This document shows positions 7,501 to 15,912 of a DNA stretch of 64,000 nt, piece by piece (within the stretch, counting starts at the first letter, position 1; every line of letters starts with the position of its first letter). The stretch is taken from positions 16,366 through 80,365 of the forward strand of contig JAVBLC010000015.1 of NCBI GenBank assembly GCA_031553805.1, written 5' to 3'. Below the pieces are notes generated by a model that did no database searches, was not told where the DNA came from, and worked only from the letters and a program-made list of their open reading frames with translations. Source of the stretch: JAITVB01 sp031553805. Lineage in GTDB: Bacteria > Bacteroidota > Bacteroidia > Bacteroidales > Rikenellaceae. The position numbers and the translations under genes were made by a program.

Positions 7501-8181
7501 TTACTCGGCAGCCTTTTCTTCTTCAGCGGCCGGAGTTTCTTCAGCAGCCGGGGCTTCTTCTGCGGCAGGAGCCTCTTCGGCAACAGCGGCAGCAGCTTCT
7601 TCAGCCACAACGGCTTCGGCAACAGCGGCGGCTTCCTTCACTTCGGCCGTTTCGATAGCGGCTTCCATGGCTTCGATCGCTTCAGCTGACTCTTCGAGCA
7701 CTTCGGGCTCGGTCACCACGGCTGCGGCGGCTTTGGCGGCAACGGCCTGGGCCTTGGCTTCTTTCACCTTGGTCTCTTCAGCCATGCGGGCTTTGGCGGC
7801 GCTGCGGGCGTCGTCGGCCAACTGGCTGCTCTTCTTGGCGATCTGGCCTTCTTTGCCGGCCAGCCACTTGTCAAAGCGGTCTTCGGCTACTTCGAGCGAG
7901 AAAGCGCCTTTCTTGACACCGCCCAGCAGGTGCTTCTTGTAGAGCACGCCTTTGTACGACAGGATCGCACGGCAGGTGTCGGTCGGTTGTGCACCTTTTT
8001 CGAGCCAGTTCAGCGCTTTGTCAAACTGGAGGTCGATCGTGGCAGGATTGGTGTTCGGATTGTATGTGCCAATCTTTTCGATGAACTTGCCGTCGCGCGG
8101 CGCCCTGCTGTCGGCTACGATGATATGATAGAAGGCGTAATCCTTCTTCCCGTGCCGAGATAATCTGATTTTTACAGACAT
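7501..8181 (-). CDS. rpsP: 30S ribosomal protein S16 with long Ala/Glu tail
   Basis: Residues 1 to about 85 are a standard S16 (MSVKIRLSRHGKKDYAFYHI, then the VADSRAPRDGKFIEKIGTYN region). The usual length is 80-90, but this protein has 226 residues. After a KEGQIAKKSSQLADDARS segment the chain becomes an Ala/Glu/Val low-complexity acidic tail with repeats of AAEEAPAAEE type to the end. Extended S16 proteins occur in Bacteroidetes; the tail is probably disordered and its function is unknown. It is the first gene of the rpsP-rimM unit, with a consensus promoter at 8232-8262. Confidence 0.95.
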   Translation of the reverse strand: MSVKIRLSRHGKKDYAFYHIIVADSRAPRDGKFIEKIGTYNPNTNPATIDLQFDKALNWLEKGAQPTDTCRAILSYKGVLYKKHLLGGVKKGAFSLEVAEDRFDKWLAGKEGQIAKKSSQLADDARSAAKARMAEETKVKEAKAQAVAAKAAAAVVTEPEVLEESAEAIEAMEAAIETAEVKEAAAVAEAVVAEEAAAAVAEEAPAAEEAPAAEETPAAEEEKAAE

Positions 8182-8231
8182 TGTTTAATTTTTAGTGGTT
8201 AAACCTGATTTTCCTAACTCGTAGGAGGTTG

Positions 8232-8262
8232 CAAAGGTAAATCTTTTTTCCGGTTTTACAAA
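8232..8262 (-). promoter_or_regulatory. Promoter of rpsP-rimM
   Basis: Minus-strand -33 TTTG (8259-8262) and -7 TACCTTTG (8232-8239) with a 19-bp spacer, about 50 bases before the S16 start. Full consensus match. Confidence 0.78.
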
Positions 8263-8263
8263 T

Positions 8264-9073
8264 TTATCCGACACAAGTCGTTCCGCCGTAACCGGGGGTT
8301 GACAGGCTGTCGGATCCGCAGATGACCACGGCACGCACGCCACCGGCGATGGCCGCGAAAGCGTTTTCGAGTTTGGGGATCATCCCGTCCGACACGATAC
8401 CCTGGACACGCAGGTCGGCGAATGAGGCCGGGGTGATGCGCGGAATGACTGACCCCTCGTCGTTTACATCGGCCAGTACGCCCGGTTTTTCAAAGCAATA
8501 AACCAGTTCGACGTCGTAGTACAGGGCGAGGCCCACAGCCACGGTCTGGGCTACAGTGTCGGCGTTGGTGTTGAGCAACACCCCGTCGCCGGTGTGGGTG
8601 ATCGGAGCCACGACCGGGGTAAAGCCGGCATCGATCAGCGTCCGGGCCGTGGCAGCGCCAAAGCGCCCGGCCACGGGATCGCCCACGTAACCAAAATCGA
8701 TCGGCACGGGATTGCGTTTTGCCGACGGGATCAGGTTGCCGTCGGCGCCGCACAGTCCGAAGGCGTTGCACCCTAAGGCTTGCAATTTGGCGACGATTGT
8801 CTTGTTGACCAGCCCGGCGTAGACCATCGTCACCACTTTGAGCGTTTCGGCGTCGGTCACCCGGCGGCCGTCGATCATTTGAGCCTCGATGCCCAGTCCT
8901 TTCGAGACGGCGGTAGCGATCTTGCCTCCGCCGTGGACGAGGATTTTCGGGCCCTCGAGCGCCGCGAAGTCGGCCAGGAAGCTATCCAGCTTTTCGGGGT
9001 TATCGACAACATTTCCCCCTATTTTCACAATTTTCAACATCTTTTCAGCAGCTTTTCGACAGGTTTTTGACAT
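8264..9073 (-). CDS. argB: Acetylglutamate (or succinylglutamate) kinase
   Basis: A 269-residue amino acid kinase for the second step of arginine synthesis, phosphorylating N-acylglutamate. It shows the kinase N-terminus KIGGNVVDNPEKL, the phosphate-binding LVHGGGK and the substrate loop MIDGRRVTDAETLKVV. The frame opens at 9073, but the ATG at 9038-9040 (MLKIVKIGGN) fits family length better and has a purine-rich stretch upstream. It has its own -7 box (9140-9147) and is separated from the other arg genes by a barrel protein gene and a terminator. Some Bacteroides use N-succinyl intermediates; sequence alone does not distinguish. Confidence 0.94.
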   Translation of the reverse strand: MSKTCRKAAEKMLKIVKIGGNVVDNPEKLDSFLADFAALEGPKILVHGGGKIATAVSKGLGIEAQMIDGRRVTDAETLKVVTMVYAGLVNKTIVAKLQALGCNAFGLCGADGNLIPSAKRNPVPIDFGYVGDPVAGRFGAATARTLIDAGFTPVVAPITHTGDGVLLNTNADTVAQTVAVGLALYYDVELVYCFEKPGVLADVNDEGSVIPRITPASFADLRVQGIVSDGMIPKLENAFAAIAGGVRAVVICGSDSLSTPGYGGTTCVG

Positions 9074-9139
9074 ACCACAAGGTTATGAACAACTTTTCAT
9101 CGGGTTATGAACAACGATACTTCCCCCGTTTCCGTCGGC

Positions 9140-9147
9140 CAAACTTA
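9140..9147 (-). promoter_or_regulatory. -7 box for argB
   Basis: TAAGTTTG on the minus strand, matching TAnnTTTG. No clear -33 element at the standard spacing. It lies just downstream of the terminator ending the preceding unit. Confidence 0.5.
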
Positions 9148-9179
9148 CGAAAAAAACACCGGAAACCGGCCCCTTCGAC

Positions 9180-9216
9180 CACAAAAAAGGCCGCCTTCTT
9201 GCGAAGGCGACCTTTT
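9180..9216 (-). terminator. Terminator after the barrel protein gene
   Basis: On the minus strand, a stem of about 10 bp (GGTCGCCTTC with GAAGGCGGCC, one mismatch) and a four-base loop, followed by a T run; it begins some 18 bases past the stop codon. Confidence 0.8.
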
Positions 9217-9233
9217 CATTTTCGTCGAAACGG

Positions 9234-9713
9234 TTAGAACATATAGCGAACGCCAAGGGCGAATCCGGAATAATATCCCTGGTCGTTCAGCAGCCCGAAT
9301 GTCGGATTGAACTCGAGGGTCAGCTGCAACGGAATCGGGAAGCGATATTCGAGACCAACCTGTCCGCCGATACCCATCGCGAAATAGTTGTCGCCGTCCT
9401 TGACGTTGACCCCGGCAAAACTTACGCCCGGCGCCGCAAACCAATTAAAGCCGCCCTGGATGTTCCACACCCACTGGTAGTAGCCGTCAATGCCAAACGA
9501 GCTGTGTTTATCATTGCCGCCAAAGGCCAGGTTGCCTTCAAACCGGTTGATGCCACCCAATGCACGCTGGTAGCTGAAAGCCACCCCGCCGCCCGAGAAA
9601 TCGCCGGCCGTGCCACCGAATTTCAACCCGATAGCGTTCGTACTCATACTTTGAGCCTGGGCCGATAAAGACAATAGCAGCGCACCGGCCAACAAAAAGA
9701 AGATTTTTTTCAT
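9234..9713 (-). CDS. Small outer-membrane beta-barrel protein
   Basis: A 159-residue protein with a cleavable signal (hydrophobic core LLAGALLLSLSAQAQ) followed by alternating amphipathic strands rich in Gly, Tyr and Phe, ending in the aromatic terminus GVRYMF typical of outer-membrane barrels. The size fits an eight-strand barrel. It lies 50 bases after argD on the same strand and before a terminator, so it is either the last gene of the arg operon or has its own weak promoter. Function unknown; no link to arginine is evident. Confidence 0.78.
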   Translation of the reverse strand: MKKIFFLLAGALLLSLSAQAQSMSTNAIGLKFGGTAGDFSGGGVAFSYQRALGGINRFEGNLAFGGNDKHSSFGIDGYYQWVWNIQGGFNWFAAPGVSFAGVNVKDGDNYFAMGIGGQVGLEYRFPIPLQLTLEFNPTFGLLNDQGYYSGFALGVRYMF

Positions 9714-9763
9714 GTTTTTTTTAATTTCAGAGGTTACTTAATCTAAATCCTTATATCCAAGAA

Positions 9764-10903
9764 CTATGCCTGTTGCAACAACTTTGCAAAAGAAGCGAGG
9801 AAACGGTCGGCGTGTTCGCGCGTGATATTGAGCGCAGGCAGCAGGCGGACAACCGTTTTGCCCGAAGCCCCGACGAATATTTTTTCGTCGAAAAGCAGCT
9901 TCTTCCGCAGTTCGTCCGTGTCGCCGGGCAGCTCGATGCCGATCATCAGGCCGCGGCCGCGTACCTCGACGATGCCGGGCAATTTCTTCAGTTCGGTCAT
10001 CAGGTAGTCGCCCATCGCGGCGGCGTTATCCATCAGGCGATCGGCCGCTATCACGTCGGCCACCGCTTCGGCCGCCACACAGGCCAGCTGGTTGCCGCCG
10101 AAAGTAGTGCCCAGCATTCCGTATTTCGGTGCAATATGGGGAGCGATGGCAATGGCGCCGATCGGGAAACCGTTGCCGATGCCCTTGGCCATGCTGTAAA
10201 TATCGGCGTTCACCCCTGCCCAGTCGTGCGAGAAATATTTTCCCGAACGGCCACAGCCACACTGGATGCTGTCGGCGACGTAGACCGCGCCATGCTGATC
10301 GCAGAGCGTCCGGATTTTCCGCAAAAATTCGGGGGTAGCAACCTTAATGCCGCCCACACCCTGAATCCCCTCGATAATCACCGACGAGATCTCGCTGCCC
10401 TGCTCGGCGAAACATTGTTCGAGGGCGGCTTCATCGTTGAGCGGCAGGAAGATCACGTTCGGCGTCTGGTTAACCGGGGCCACGATCGACGGGTTGTCGG
10501 TCACGGCCACCGCCAGCGACGTCCGCCCGTGGAACGCCCCTTTGAAAGCGATCACTTTTTTGCGCCCGTTGTGGAACGAGGCGAGTTTCAGCGCATTTTC
10601 ATTGGCCTCCGCCCCCGAATTGCAAAGAAACAATTGATAATCGTCTTTCCCGGAAAGCTTGCCGAGTTTTTCGGCCAGCACGCGCTGTTGCGGAATGATG
10701 ACCGAGTTGGAGTAAAACCCGATGCGGTTCAGCTGCTCGGTGAGCAATTTCACGCTGTGGGGATGGGTGTGGCCGATCGAGATCACAGCGTGGCCGCCAT
10801 ACATATCGAGGTATTTCGTGCCGACCGAATCCCATACGTACGAGCCCTCGGCCTGCACAATTTCTACATTATTGAGGGGGTATACATCAAAAAGTTTCAT
10901 CAT
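9764..10903 (-). CDS. argD: Acetylornithine aminotransferase
   Basis: A 379-residue class III PLP aminotransferase converting N-acylglutamate semialdehyde to N-acylornithine. Motifs include YGGHAVISIGHTHP near 35-48, NSGAEANENALKLA near 95-108, the PLP-contacting Asp in YVADSIQCGCGRSGK, and the Schiff-base lysine Lys240 in SMAKGIGNGFP. The usual Asp-Glu at the cofactor site is Asp-Ser here, a small oddity. Its start is 8 bases after the argC stop, so it lies within the GNAT-argG-argC-argD operon. Confidence 0.94.
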   Translation of the reverse strand: MMKLFDVYPLNNVEIVQAEGSYVWDSVGTKYLDMYGGHAVISIGHTHPHSVKLLTEQLNRIGFYSNSVIIPQQRVLAEKLGKLSGKDDYQLFLCNSGAEANENALKLASFHNGRKKVIAFKGAFHGRTSLAVAVTDNPSIVAPVNQTPNVIFLPLNDEAALEQCFAEQGSEISSVIIEGIQGVGGIKVATPEFLRKIRTLCDQHGAVYVADSIQCGCGRSGKYFSHDWAGVNADIYSMAKGIGNGFPIGAIAIAPHIAPKYGMLGTTFGGNQLACVAAEAVADVIAADRLMDNAAAMGDYLMTELKKLPGIVEVRGRGLMIGIELPGDTDELRKKLLFDEKIFVGASGKTVVRLLPALNITREHADRFLASFAKLLQQA

Positions 10904-10911
10904 TTTTGTCT

Positions 10912-11895
10912 TTAAAATGCCACCGGCTTCAGGTTCAAACCGGCTCTTTCATTTAGTCCGAACATCAGGTTAAGGTTCTGCACGGCCTGGCCACTCGCGC
11001 CTTTCAGCAGGTTGTCGATACAGCTGACGACCAACAGTTTGTCGCCGTGCTTTTCGAGATACAAAAAGCACTTGTTGGTGTTGACCACCTGTTTGAGGCT
11101 GATGTTCGTGTCGCTCACCCAGGTGAAAGTGGCGTCCCTGTAATATTCCTTGTACAAGGCGCGGGCTTCGTCGATCGAGAGCGGACAGTCGGTGTAGATC
11201 GAGGCGATGATGCCCCGGGTGAAGTCACCGCGGTAGGGGACGAAGTTGATCGCCTCGTCAAAACCGGGCGACAATCTTCGGACGGTTTGTCCGATTTCGC
11301 GCAGATGCTGGTGTTCGAACGCCTTGTAGACCGACAGGTTATTGGCCCGCCAGCTGAAGTGCGACGTCGACGAGAGCGACTGTCCCGCGCCGGTCGAACC
11401 GGTAGTGGCGGTCATGTGCACGTCGGTCGTGAGCAACCCTTTGGCCGCCAGCGGCAACAGCCCCAGTTGCAGGCAAGTGGCGAAACACCCCGGATTCGCA
11501 ATGTTTTTCGCCGCCGCGATCGCCTCGCGGTTCGCCTCCGGCAGGCCGTAAACAAACGCTCGTCCATCGATCTCGTTGCCCGGCGTCAGACGGAAATCCT
11601 GGCTAAGGTCAATGATCCGTACAGACGCGGGAACCGGGTTCACCTCCAAAAATTTCCGCGCATCGCCGTGGCCCACACACAGGAAAAGCACGTCGACATC
11701 TGCCGAAAACGCCTCGGCAAACCGCATCGTGGTATCGCCCAGCAGGTCGGTGTGTACCTCATAGAGATACTTGCCCGCATTGCTGTTGCTGTGCACGAAC
11801 GCCAACTCCACGTCGGGATGGTGGATCAGCAACCGGATCGCTTCGCCGCCCGTGTAGCCGGCGCCGCCGATGATGCCTGCCTTGATCTTTTTCAT
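10912..11895 (-). CDS. argC: N-acetyl-gamma-glutamyl-phosphate reductase
   Basis: A 327-residue NADP-dependent reductase for the third arginine step. The N-terminal Rossmann motif is GGAGYTGGEAIRLL. The catalytic cysteine is Cys137 in NPGCFAT, and the C-terminal domain keeps the family patterns DNLLKGASGQAVQNLN and GL. It starts 6 bases after the argG stop. Translational coupling with argG and argD is likely. Confidence 0.96.
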   Translation of the reverse strand: MKKIKAGIIGGAGYTGGEAIRLLIHHPDVELAFVHSNSNAGKYLYEVHTDLLGDTTMRFAEAFSADVDVLFLCVGHGDARKFLEVNPVPASVRIIDLSQDFRLTPGNEIDGRAFVYGLPEANREAIAAAKNIANPGCFATCLQLGLLPLAAKGLLTTDVHMTATTGSTGAGQSLSSTSHFSWRANNLSVYKAFEHQHLREIGQTVRRLSPGFDEAINFVPYRGDFTRGIIASIYTDCPLSIDEARALYKEYYRDATFTWVSDTNISLKQVVNTNKCFLYLEKHGDKLLVVSCIDNLLKGASGQAVQNLNLMFGLNERAGLNLKPVAF

Positions 11896-11901
11896 AGCGC
11901 G

Positions 11902-13107
11902 TTATTTTTCTTCGAGGTCTTGATTCACTTTGTGGTAGATCATCGTCTGGTTGCCGAAAATTTTACCGAAACCGATCACGTCCTGGCCGGTCCAGGCGTT
12001 GTTCATGATTTCGCCGTAGCTGCCGAAAGCGTTCGACATCAGGTCGTGTTTCGAGCTGATGCCCACCACCACGAAGCGGTACGGCAATAATTTCACGAAC
12101 ACGTCGCCGGTCACCGTACGCTGGCTACTGCCGAGCATCGCTTCGATGTCACGCATCACGGGATCGTAGTATTGGCCTTCGTGCAAGTGATTGCCGTAGA
12201 ATGCGGCGATCTGGTCTTTCCAGAACAGCTGCCACTTGGTGAGCGTGTGTTTTTCGAGCATGTGGTGGGCCTTGATGATCACCATCGGGGCGGCGGCTTC
12301 GAAGCCCACGCGGCCCTTGATGCCGATGATCGTGTCGCCCACGTGCATATCGCGGCCGATGGCAAATGGAGCCGCCAACGCCTGCAGGGCCTGGATCGCT
12401 TCGGTCGGGTGGCCGTACTTTTTGCCGTTCACTGCCACCAGTTCGCCCCGGTCGAAAGTGAGGATCACCTCTTCCTCGTCCGTGCGCGTAAGTTGCGACG
12501 GATAGGCCTCTTCGGGCAGGGTTTTCGACGAGGTGAGGGTTTCCTTGCCCCCTACCGACGTACCCCAGATCCCCTGGTTGATCGAGTATTCGGCCTTTTT
12601 GAAATCCATGTCTACACCGTTTGCACGCAAGTACTCAATCTCCTCCTCGCGGCTCAGTTTCTTCTCGCGTACCAGAGCAATGATCTCGATGCCCGGAGCG
12701 AGCGTGTTGAAGATCATATCGAAACGCACCTGGTCGTTGCCCGCGCCGGTCGACCCGTGGCAGATGTAGTCGGCTTTCATCGCCCGCGCGTGGTTGGCGA
12801 TGGCGGTGGCCTGCGAAATGCGCTCGGCACTCACCGACAGCGGGTAGGTGCCGTTCTTGAGCACGTTGCCGAAGACCATATATTTGATGCACGTGTCGTA
12901 GTATTCCCGGGTCACGTCGATGCACTTGTGTGTAGCCACCCCTAAAGCCAGGGCACGTTTTTCAATCGCCGCGAGTTCATCTTTCGAGAATCCGCCGGTG
13001 TTGACGATCACCGAATGGACTTCGAGGCCCATCTCTTTCGACAGGTAGATGGCGCAATACGACGTATCGAGCCCGCCACTGAACGCCAAAACAACTTTTT
13101 TCTTCAT
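11902..13107 (-). CDS. argG: Argininosuccinate synthase (Bacteroidetes type)
   Basis: A 401-residue ATP-dependent ligase joining citrulline and aspartate. The PP-loop AFSGGLDTSY is at the N-terminus and the family motif CHGSTGAGNDQVRFD lies in the middle. It follows the GNAT gene by 12 bases and precedes argC by 6. No argF-type carbamoyltransferase or argH is in the window, so the pathway must be completed elsewhere. Confidence 0.95.
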   Translation of the reverse strand: MKKKVVLAFSGGLDTSYCAIYLSKEMGLEVHSVIVNTGGFSKDELAAIEKRALALGVATHKCIDVTREYYDTCIKYMVFGNVLKNGTYPLSVSAERISQATAIANHARAMKADYICHGSTGAGNDQVRFDMIFNTLAPGIEIIALVREKKLSREEEIEYLRANGVDMDFKKAEYSINQGIWGTSVGGKETLTSSKTLPEEAYPSQLTRTDEEEVILTFDRGELVAVNGKKYGHPTEAIQALQALAAPFAIGRDMHVGDTIIGIKGRVGFEAAAPMVIIKAHHMLEKHTLTKWQLFWKDQIAAFYGNHLHEGQYYDPVMRDIEAMLGSSQRTVTGDVFVKLLPYRFVVVGISSKHDLMSNAFGSYGEIMNNAWTGQDVIGFGKIFGNQTMIYHKVNQDLEEK

Positions 13108-13119
13108 ATCGTTTGAGTC

Positions 13120-13683
13120 TTATTTTTTCTGTTTTCTTTCGTCGACCTCCGGATCGAACAACATCGCGGTGCAAAGGCAATTTTTGCGTTCTTTGCTTTG
13201 GAGGATCGCGTAGTTCACGCAACTCTCGCACCCTTTCCAAAACGCCTCGTCGTCGGTCAACTCCGAATAGGTGACCGGCCGATAGCCCAGTTCCGAATTG
13301 ATCTTCATCACGGCCAGGCCGGTCGTCAGCCCGAAGAGCTTCGCCCCCGGATATTTTTGCAGTGAAAGTTCGAAGGTCTTGGTCTTGATCGCCCGGGCAA
13401 GGCCCACCTTGCGAAATTCCGGGTTGATGATCAGCCCCGAGTTGGCGACATAGTGGCCGTGGCCCCAGGTTTCGATATACGAAAAACCCGCCCAGCGGCC
13501 GTCTTTGTGGAAGGCGATTACCGCCTTGCCCTCGCGCATTTTGCCGGCCACGTATTCCGGGCTGCGGCGGGCAATACCCGTACCGCGGGCCTGGGCCGAA
13601 GATGCCATTTCGTCACAGATCTCTTCGGCAAACTTTACATGTGCTTCGGAAGCGACCAATACATCGAAATCGTTGATTGTCAT
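13120..13683 (-). CDS. GNAT acetyltransferase leading the arg operon, candidate N-acylglutamate synthase
   Basis: A 187-residue GNAT protein. The acetyl-CoA binding loop is around RKVGLARA (residues 91-98), preceded by the strand NSGLIINPEF. It is the first gene of the GNAT-argG-argC-argD operon, which has no classical argA or argJ, so it is a reasonable candidate for the enzyme that acylates glutamate (inference from context). The C-terminal part carries four cysteines spaced C-x2-C (152, 155) and C-x-C (169, 171), possibly a metal site, which is unusual for GNAT enzymes. An N-terminal basic patch precedes ARRSPEYVAGKM. It is transcribed after a long repeat-bearing leader. Confidence 0.85.
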   Translation of the reverse strand: MTINDFDVLVASEAHVKFAEEICDEMASSAQARGTGIARRSPEYVAGKMREGKAVIAFHKDGRWAGFSYIETWGHGHYVANSGLIINPEFRKVGLARAIKTKTFELSLQKYPGAKLFGLTTGLAVMKINSELGYRPVTYSELTDDEAFWKGCESCVNYAILQSKERKNCLCTAMLFDPEVDERKQKK

Positions 13684-13900
13684 TGCTCTAAAAATGGATA
13701 AATTGAAAAACGAAAACGAAAACTACGAAAACACGCCTATCACAGGCCATCACGAGAAATCTTCCGGCACGTAGCCGAAAAACTATCGTCGTCGTCTTTC
13801 GATCGAGCGTTGGTAGGCCCGCGCGACAACGGCAGCGCAAGAGGTCGCACTGTTCGCAGAAATGAGGATCGATCCGTTGTGGTACATTTTCGGGCCTGTT

Positions 13901-14062
13901 TAACGGTGCCTCCCGGCACCCGGTATTTTGACTTTGCTTAGCCTGAGTGCCTCCCGGCACCCGGTGTTTGACTTTGCTTAGCCTGAGCGCCTCCCGGCAC
14001 CCGGTGTTTGACTTTGCTTAGCCTGAGACGCCTTCCAGCATCCCGTGTTTTTGACTTTGCGT
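13901..14062 (-). repeat. Four tandem 40-bp repeats in the arg operon leader
   Basis: Two identical-length units at 13941-13980 and 13981-14020 differ at a single base; a 41-base unit precedes them and a diverged unit follows to about 14062. Each intact unit contains the small palindrome GTGCC-TCCC-GGCAC (GCGCC in one) and the string GACTTTGCTTAGCC. They lie between the likely arg promoter and the first arg gene, so they would be transcribed. Related single copies lie at 15952-15991, 16202-16260, 45464-45508 and 60784-60844. Confidence 0.9.
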
Positions 14063-14065
14063 GGG

Positions 14066-14073
14066 CAAAGATA
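14066..14073 (-). promoter_or_regulatory. Likely arg operon -7 box
   Basis: Minus-strand TATCTTTG matches TAnnTTTG; a TTTG lies 22 bp upstream (14096-14099), slightly long spacing. Use of this site gives a leader of roughly 375 bases containing all four 40-bp repeats. Confidence 0.5.
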
Positions 14074-14095
14074 CAGAGAAAACGGTTATGTAACG

Positions 14096-14126
14096 CAAAA
14101 AAGGGGAAATTATTCCCCTTTTTTAC
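14096..14126. terminator. Terminator after the nitroreductase gene
   Basis: Stem AAAAAGGGGAA with ATTCCCCTTTTT and an ATT loop, flanked by A and T runs. It stops transcription of the gene ending at 14158 and overlaps the arg promoter region. Confidence 0.8.
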
Positions 14127-14157
14127 AATTTGTCGGATTTTAAACCGCCGACAGGCG

Positions 14158-14727
14158 TTATTTGATCAGGATATCGTCGAGCGAGCGTTTCGGGACGTAA
14201 TGTACGCCGGCTTCGTCGCGGTAGTATTTGACATCGCCGTCACGGACAGGAACGATCACCACCCCCTCTTTCGGCACGCCGAGCGCGACGACCAGCACCG
14301 GGGTAAGGTTTTCCGGCAACCCGAGCGTCCGGACAATCTCCTCGCGGCGGATCGAGCCGATCATGCAACCGCCCAAGCCCGCTTCGACCGCGCCCAACAG
14401 GATCGTTTGGGCGGCGATGCCTTCGTCCCACTTGTTCTCGGGCCCGATCGCCGTGTCGCAACACAACACGATGTAGGCCGACGGGCGTTCGCCCTCCGCC
14501 GGGCCGTCCCACTCTTTGAGGTACCCCGCCCAGGCCAGCGCCGGATACAGCGCGGCACATCCCATCGGATCGTTGACCACGGCGTATTTCAGCACTTGCA
14601 GGTTGCGGCCCGAAGCGGTCAGCCGCGCCAGTTCGACGAGTGAAGTCAACATTTCGCCGCTCACCCGCCGCTCCTGGTGAAAGCGGCGGTAGCTTCGGTT
14701 TCGGGTTACGATCTCTTTCAGGGACAT
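14158..14727 (-). CDS. Nitroreductase family FMN oxidoreductase
   Basis: A 189-residue nitroreductase-fold protein using FMN and NAD(P)H. It has the N-terminal FMN phosphate-binding pattern RNRSYRRFHQ, the family stretch ELARLTASGRNLQ, and a mid region (DEGIAAQTILLGAVEAGLGGCMIG) typical of the dimer interface. The C-terminus YVPKRSLDDIL matches the common ending of this subgroup. It starts 12 bases after the esterase stop, so both are probably one transcript. The physiological substrate is unknown. Confidence 0.92.
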   Translation of the reverse strand: MSLKEIVTRNRSYRRFHQERRVSGEMLTSLVELARLTASGRNLQVLKYAVVNDPMGCAALYPALAWAGYLKEWDGPAEGERPSAYIVLCCDTAIGPENKWDEGIAAQTILLGAVEAGLGGCMIGSIRREEIVRTLGLPENLTPVLVVALGVPKEGVVIVPVRDGDVKYYRDEAGVHYVPKRSLDDILIK

Positions 14728-14739
14728 TGGCGAGCGGTT

Positions 14740-15570
14740 TTATTCGATGATCTTAATGTCTTTCAGCCACTTCAGGTAGAGATGTTTCCACTCTTCGTGG
14801 TATTCGAAATCGGAATTAAAGCCAAAACCATGGCCGCCTCTCGGGAAGATATAAAGGGCCGAGGGCACTTTCTTGGCGTTGAGCGCTTGAAAATAGATCG
14901 CACTTTGCGGGGCCAGGCGGTCGTCGGCACAGACAAAGATCAGCGACGGCGGGGTGTCTTCGGTCACTTTCTTGTCGGCCGAGAAACGGTCGGGATCGGC
15001 ACCCGCAGCCAGCATCCCGGTCGACTGAATCGCCGGATAGAAGAGGATGGCGAAGTCGGGGCGCGTACCTTCGGTGTAGAGCGTACTGATCGACGAAGCG
15101 AGGTGACCGCCGGCCGAGTTGCCGGAGAAACCGACCTTGGCCGGATTCACGCCCCACTCTACCGCGCGTTGGCGGACGATGCGCATCGATTCCTTGGCGT
15201 CATCGAGCGGCACCTCGGGGTGACCGTTGGGCATACGGTATTTGAGAACGATGCCCGTGATGCCGTTTTCCGACAACCACTGGGCGATCTGGTGTCCTTC
15301 GTGCTGGATCGCCAGGCGAATGTAGGCGCCGCCCGGGGCGATGATCACGGCTGCACCGGTGTTTTTGGCTTTGTTCGCGGGATAGACGTAAAGAATGGGG
15401 TCGCTCACGTTGCCCACGCGTCCTTCGGCGGGTTCGGTTTCAGGGCCGGTAAGGCCGTTAGCCTCGGGAGCGCCGTCGGGCCACACTTTGATTTCGATGG
15501 GCGTCTGGGCCTGGAGCGAAACGCCGATAAGCAGTGCAGCGGCCAGAAGGAGCGATTGAATGGTTTTCAT
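14740..15570 (-). CDS. Secreted alpha/beta hydrolase (acetyl-esterase/BD-FAE-like)
   Basis: A 276-residue alpha/beta hydrolase with a cleavable signal ending near SLQAQ. Catalytic features are the oxyanion-type APGGAY, the nucleophile elbow GNSAGGH, an acid in FVCADDRLAP and the histidine of PRGGHGFG. This matches polysaccharide-associated acetyl or feruloyl esterases, so it likely removes acyl groups from glycans in the periplasm. It is first in a two-gene unit with the nitroreductase and has a -7 box at 15599-15606. Confidence 0.9.
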   Translation of the reverse strand: MKTIQSLLLAAALLIGVSLQAQTPIEIKVWPDGAPEANGLTGPETEPAEGRVGNVSDPILYVYPANKAKNTGAAVIIAPGGAYIRLAIQHEGHQIAQWLSENGITGIVLKYRMPNGHPEVPLDDAKESMRIVRQRAVEWGVNPAKVGFSGNSAGGHLASSISTLYTEGTRPDFAILFYPAIQSTGMLAAGADPDRFSADKKVTEDTPPSLIFVCADDRLAPQSAIYFQALNAKKVPSALYIFPRGGHGFGFNSDFEYHEEWKHLYLKWLKDIKIIE

Positions 15571-15598
15571 AGGTTTAGGTTAGTTGGTTTCGAATGAC

Positions 15599-15606
15599 CA
15601 AATGTA
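15599..15606 (-). promoter_or_regulatory. -7 box for the esterase gene
   Basis: TACATTTG on the minus strand (TAnnTTTG), 29 bases before the start. No clear -33. Confidence 0.5.
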
Positions 15607-15647
15607 CGTTTTTTTCAGCTAAGTGCGTGCCCGTATCATGATTTTTT

Positions 15648-15912
15648 CAAAGCAAACTCCCTCAGGAAAACGAAGTTTTAGCTTCGCTGAGCTCCTCTTC
15701 GTTCCGGTTCCGGAAAAATTTTTAGCTCCGCTGAGCTCGCCCGTTGCTTGCGCAACGACCTCGGTTGGTGCCGCTTTTTATAAAAAGCGGCGGTACCCTC
15801 GCGGAGCCTCCCTCGGCACAACCCAAAGCGCGGTGGCCAAGCTCTCCCGAGATTTTTATGCCCGCTCCGGCCCGGCAGAGGCTACGGTCCAATGCATAAA
15901 ATCTCTTGTGTG
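15648..15912 (+). repeat. Composite palindromic element, copy A
   Basis: Begins CAAAGCAAA. It contains the 22-bp palindrome GCCGC-TTTTTATAAAAA-GCGGC (15770-15791) and a core hairpin from GAGATTTTTATGC (15849) to GCATAAAATCTC (ends 15905). The conserved tail seen in copies B, D and E is replaced here. Confidence 0.8.

Noticed and set aside
13688..13960. Arg-rich 90-codon frame in the arg leader as an attenuator peptide
   Set aside because: It begins inside the tandem repeats, is long for a leader peptide, has no visible ribosome site and its arginines are scattered. Kept only as leader sequence.
13901..14062. Four 40-bp repeats as a CRISPR array
   Set aside because: The repeats are directly adjacent with no unique spacers, and no cas gene is near.
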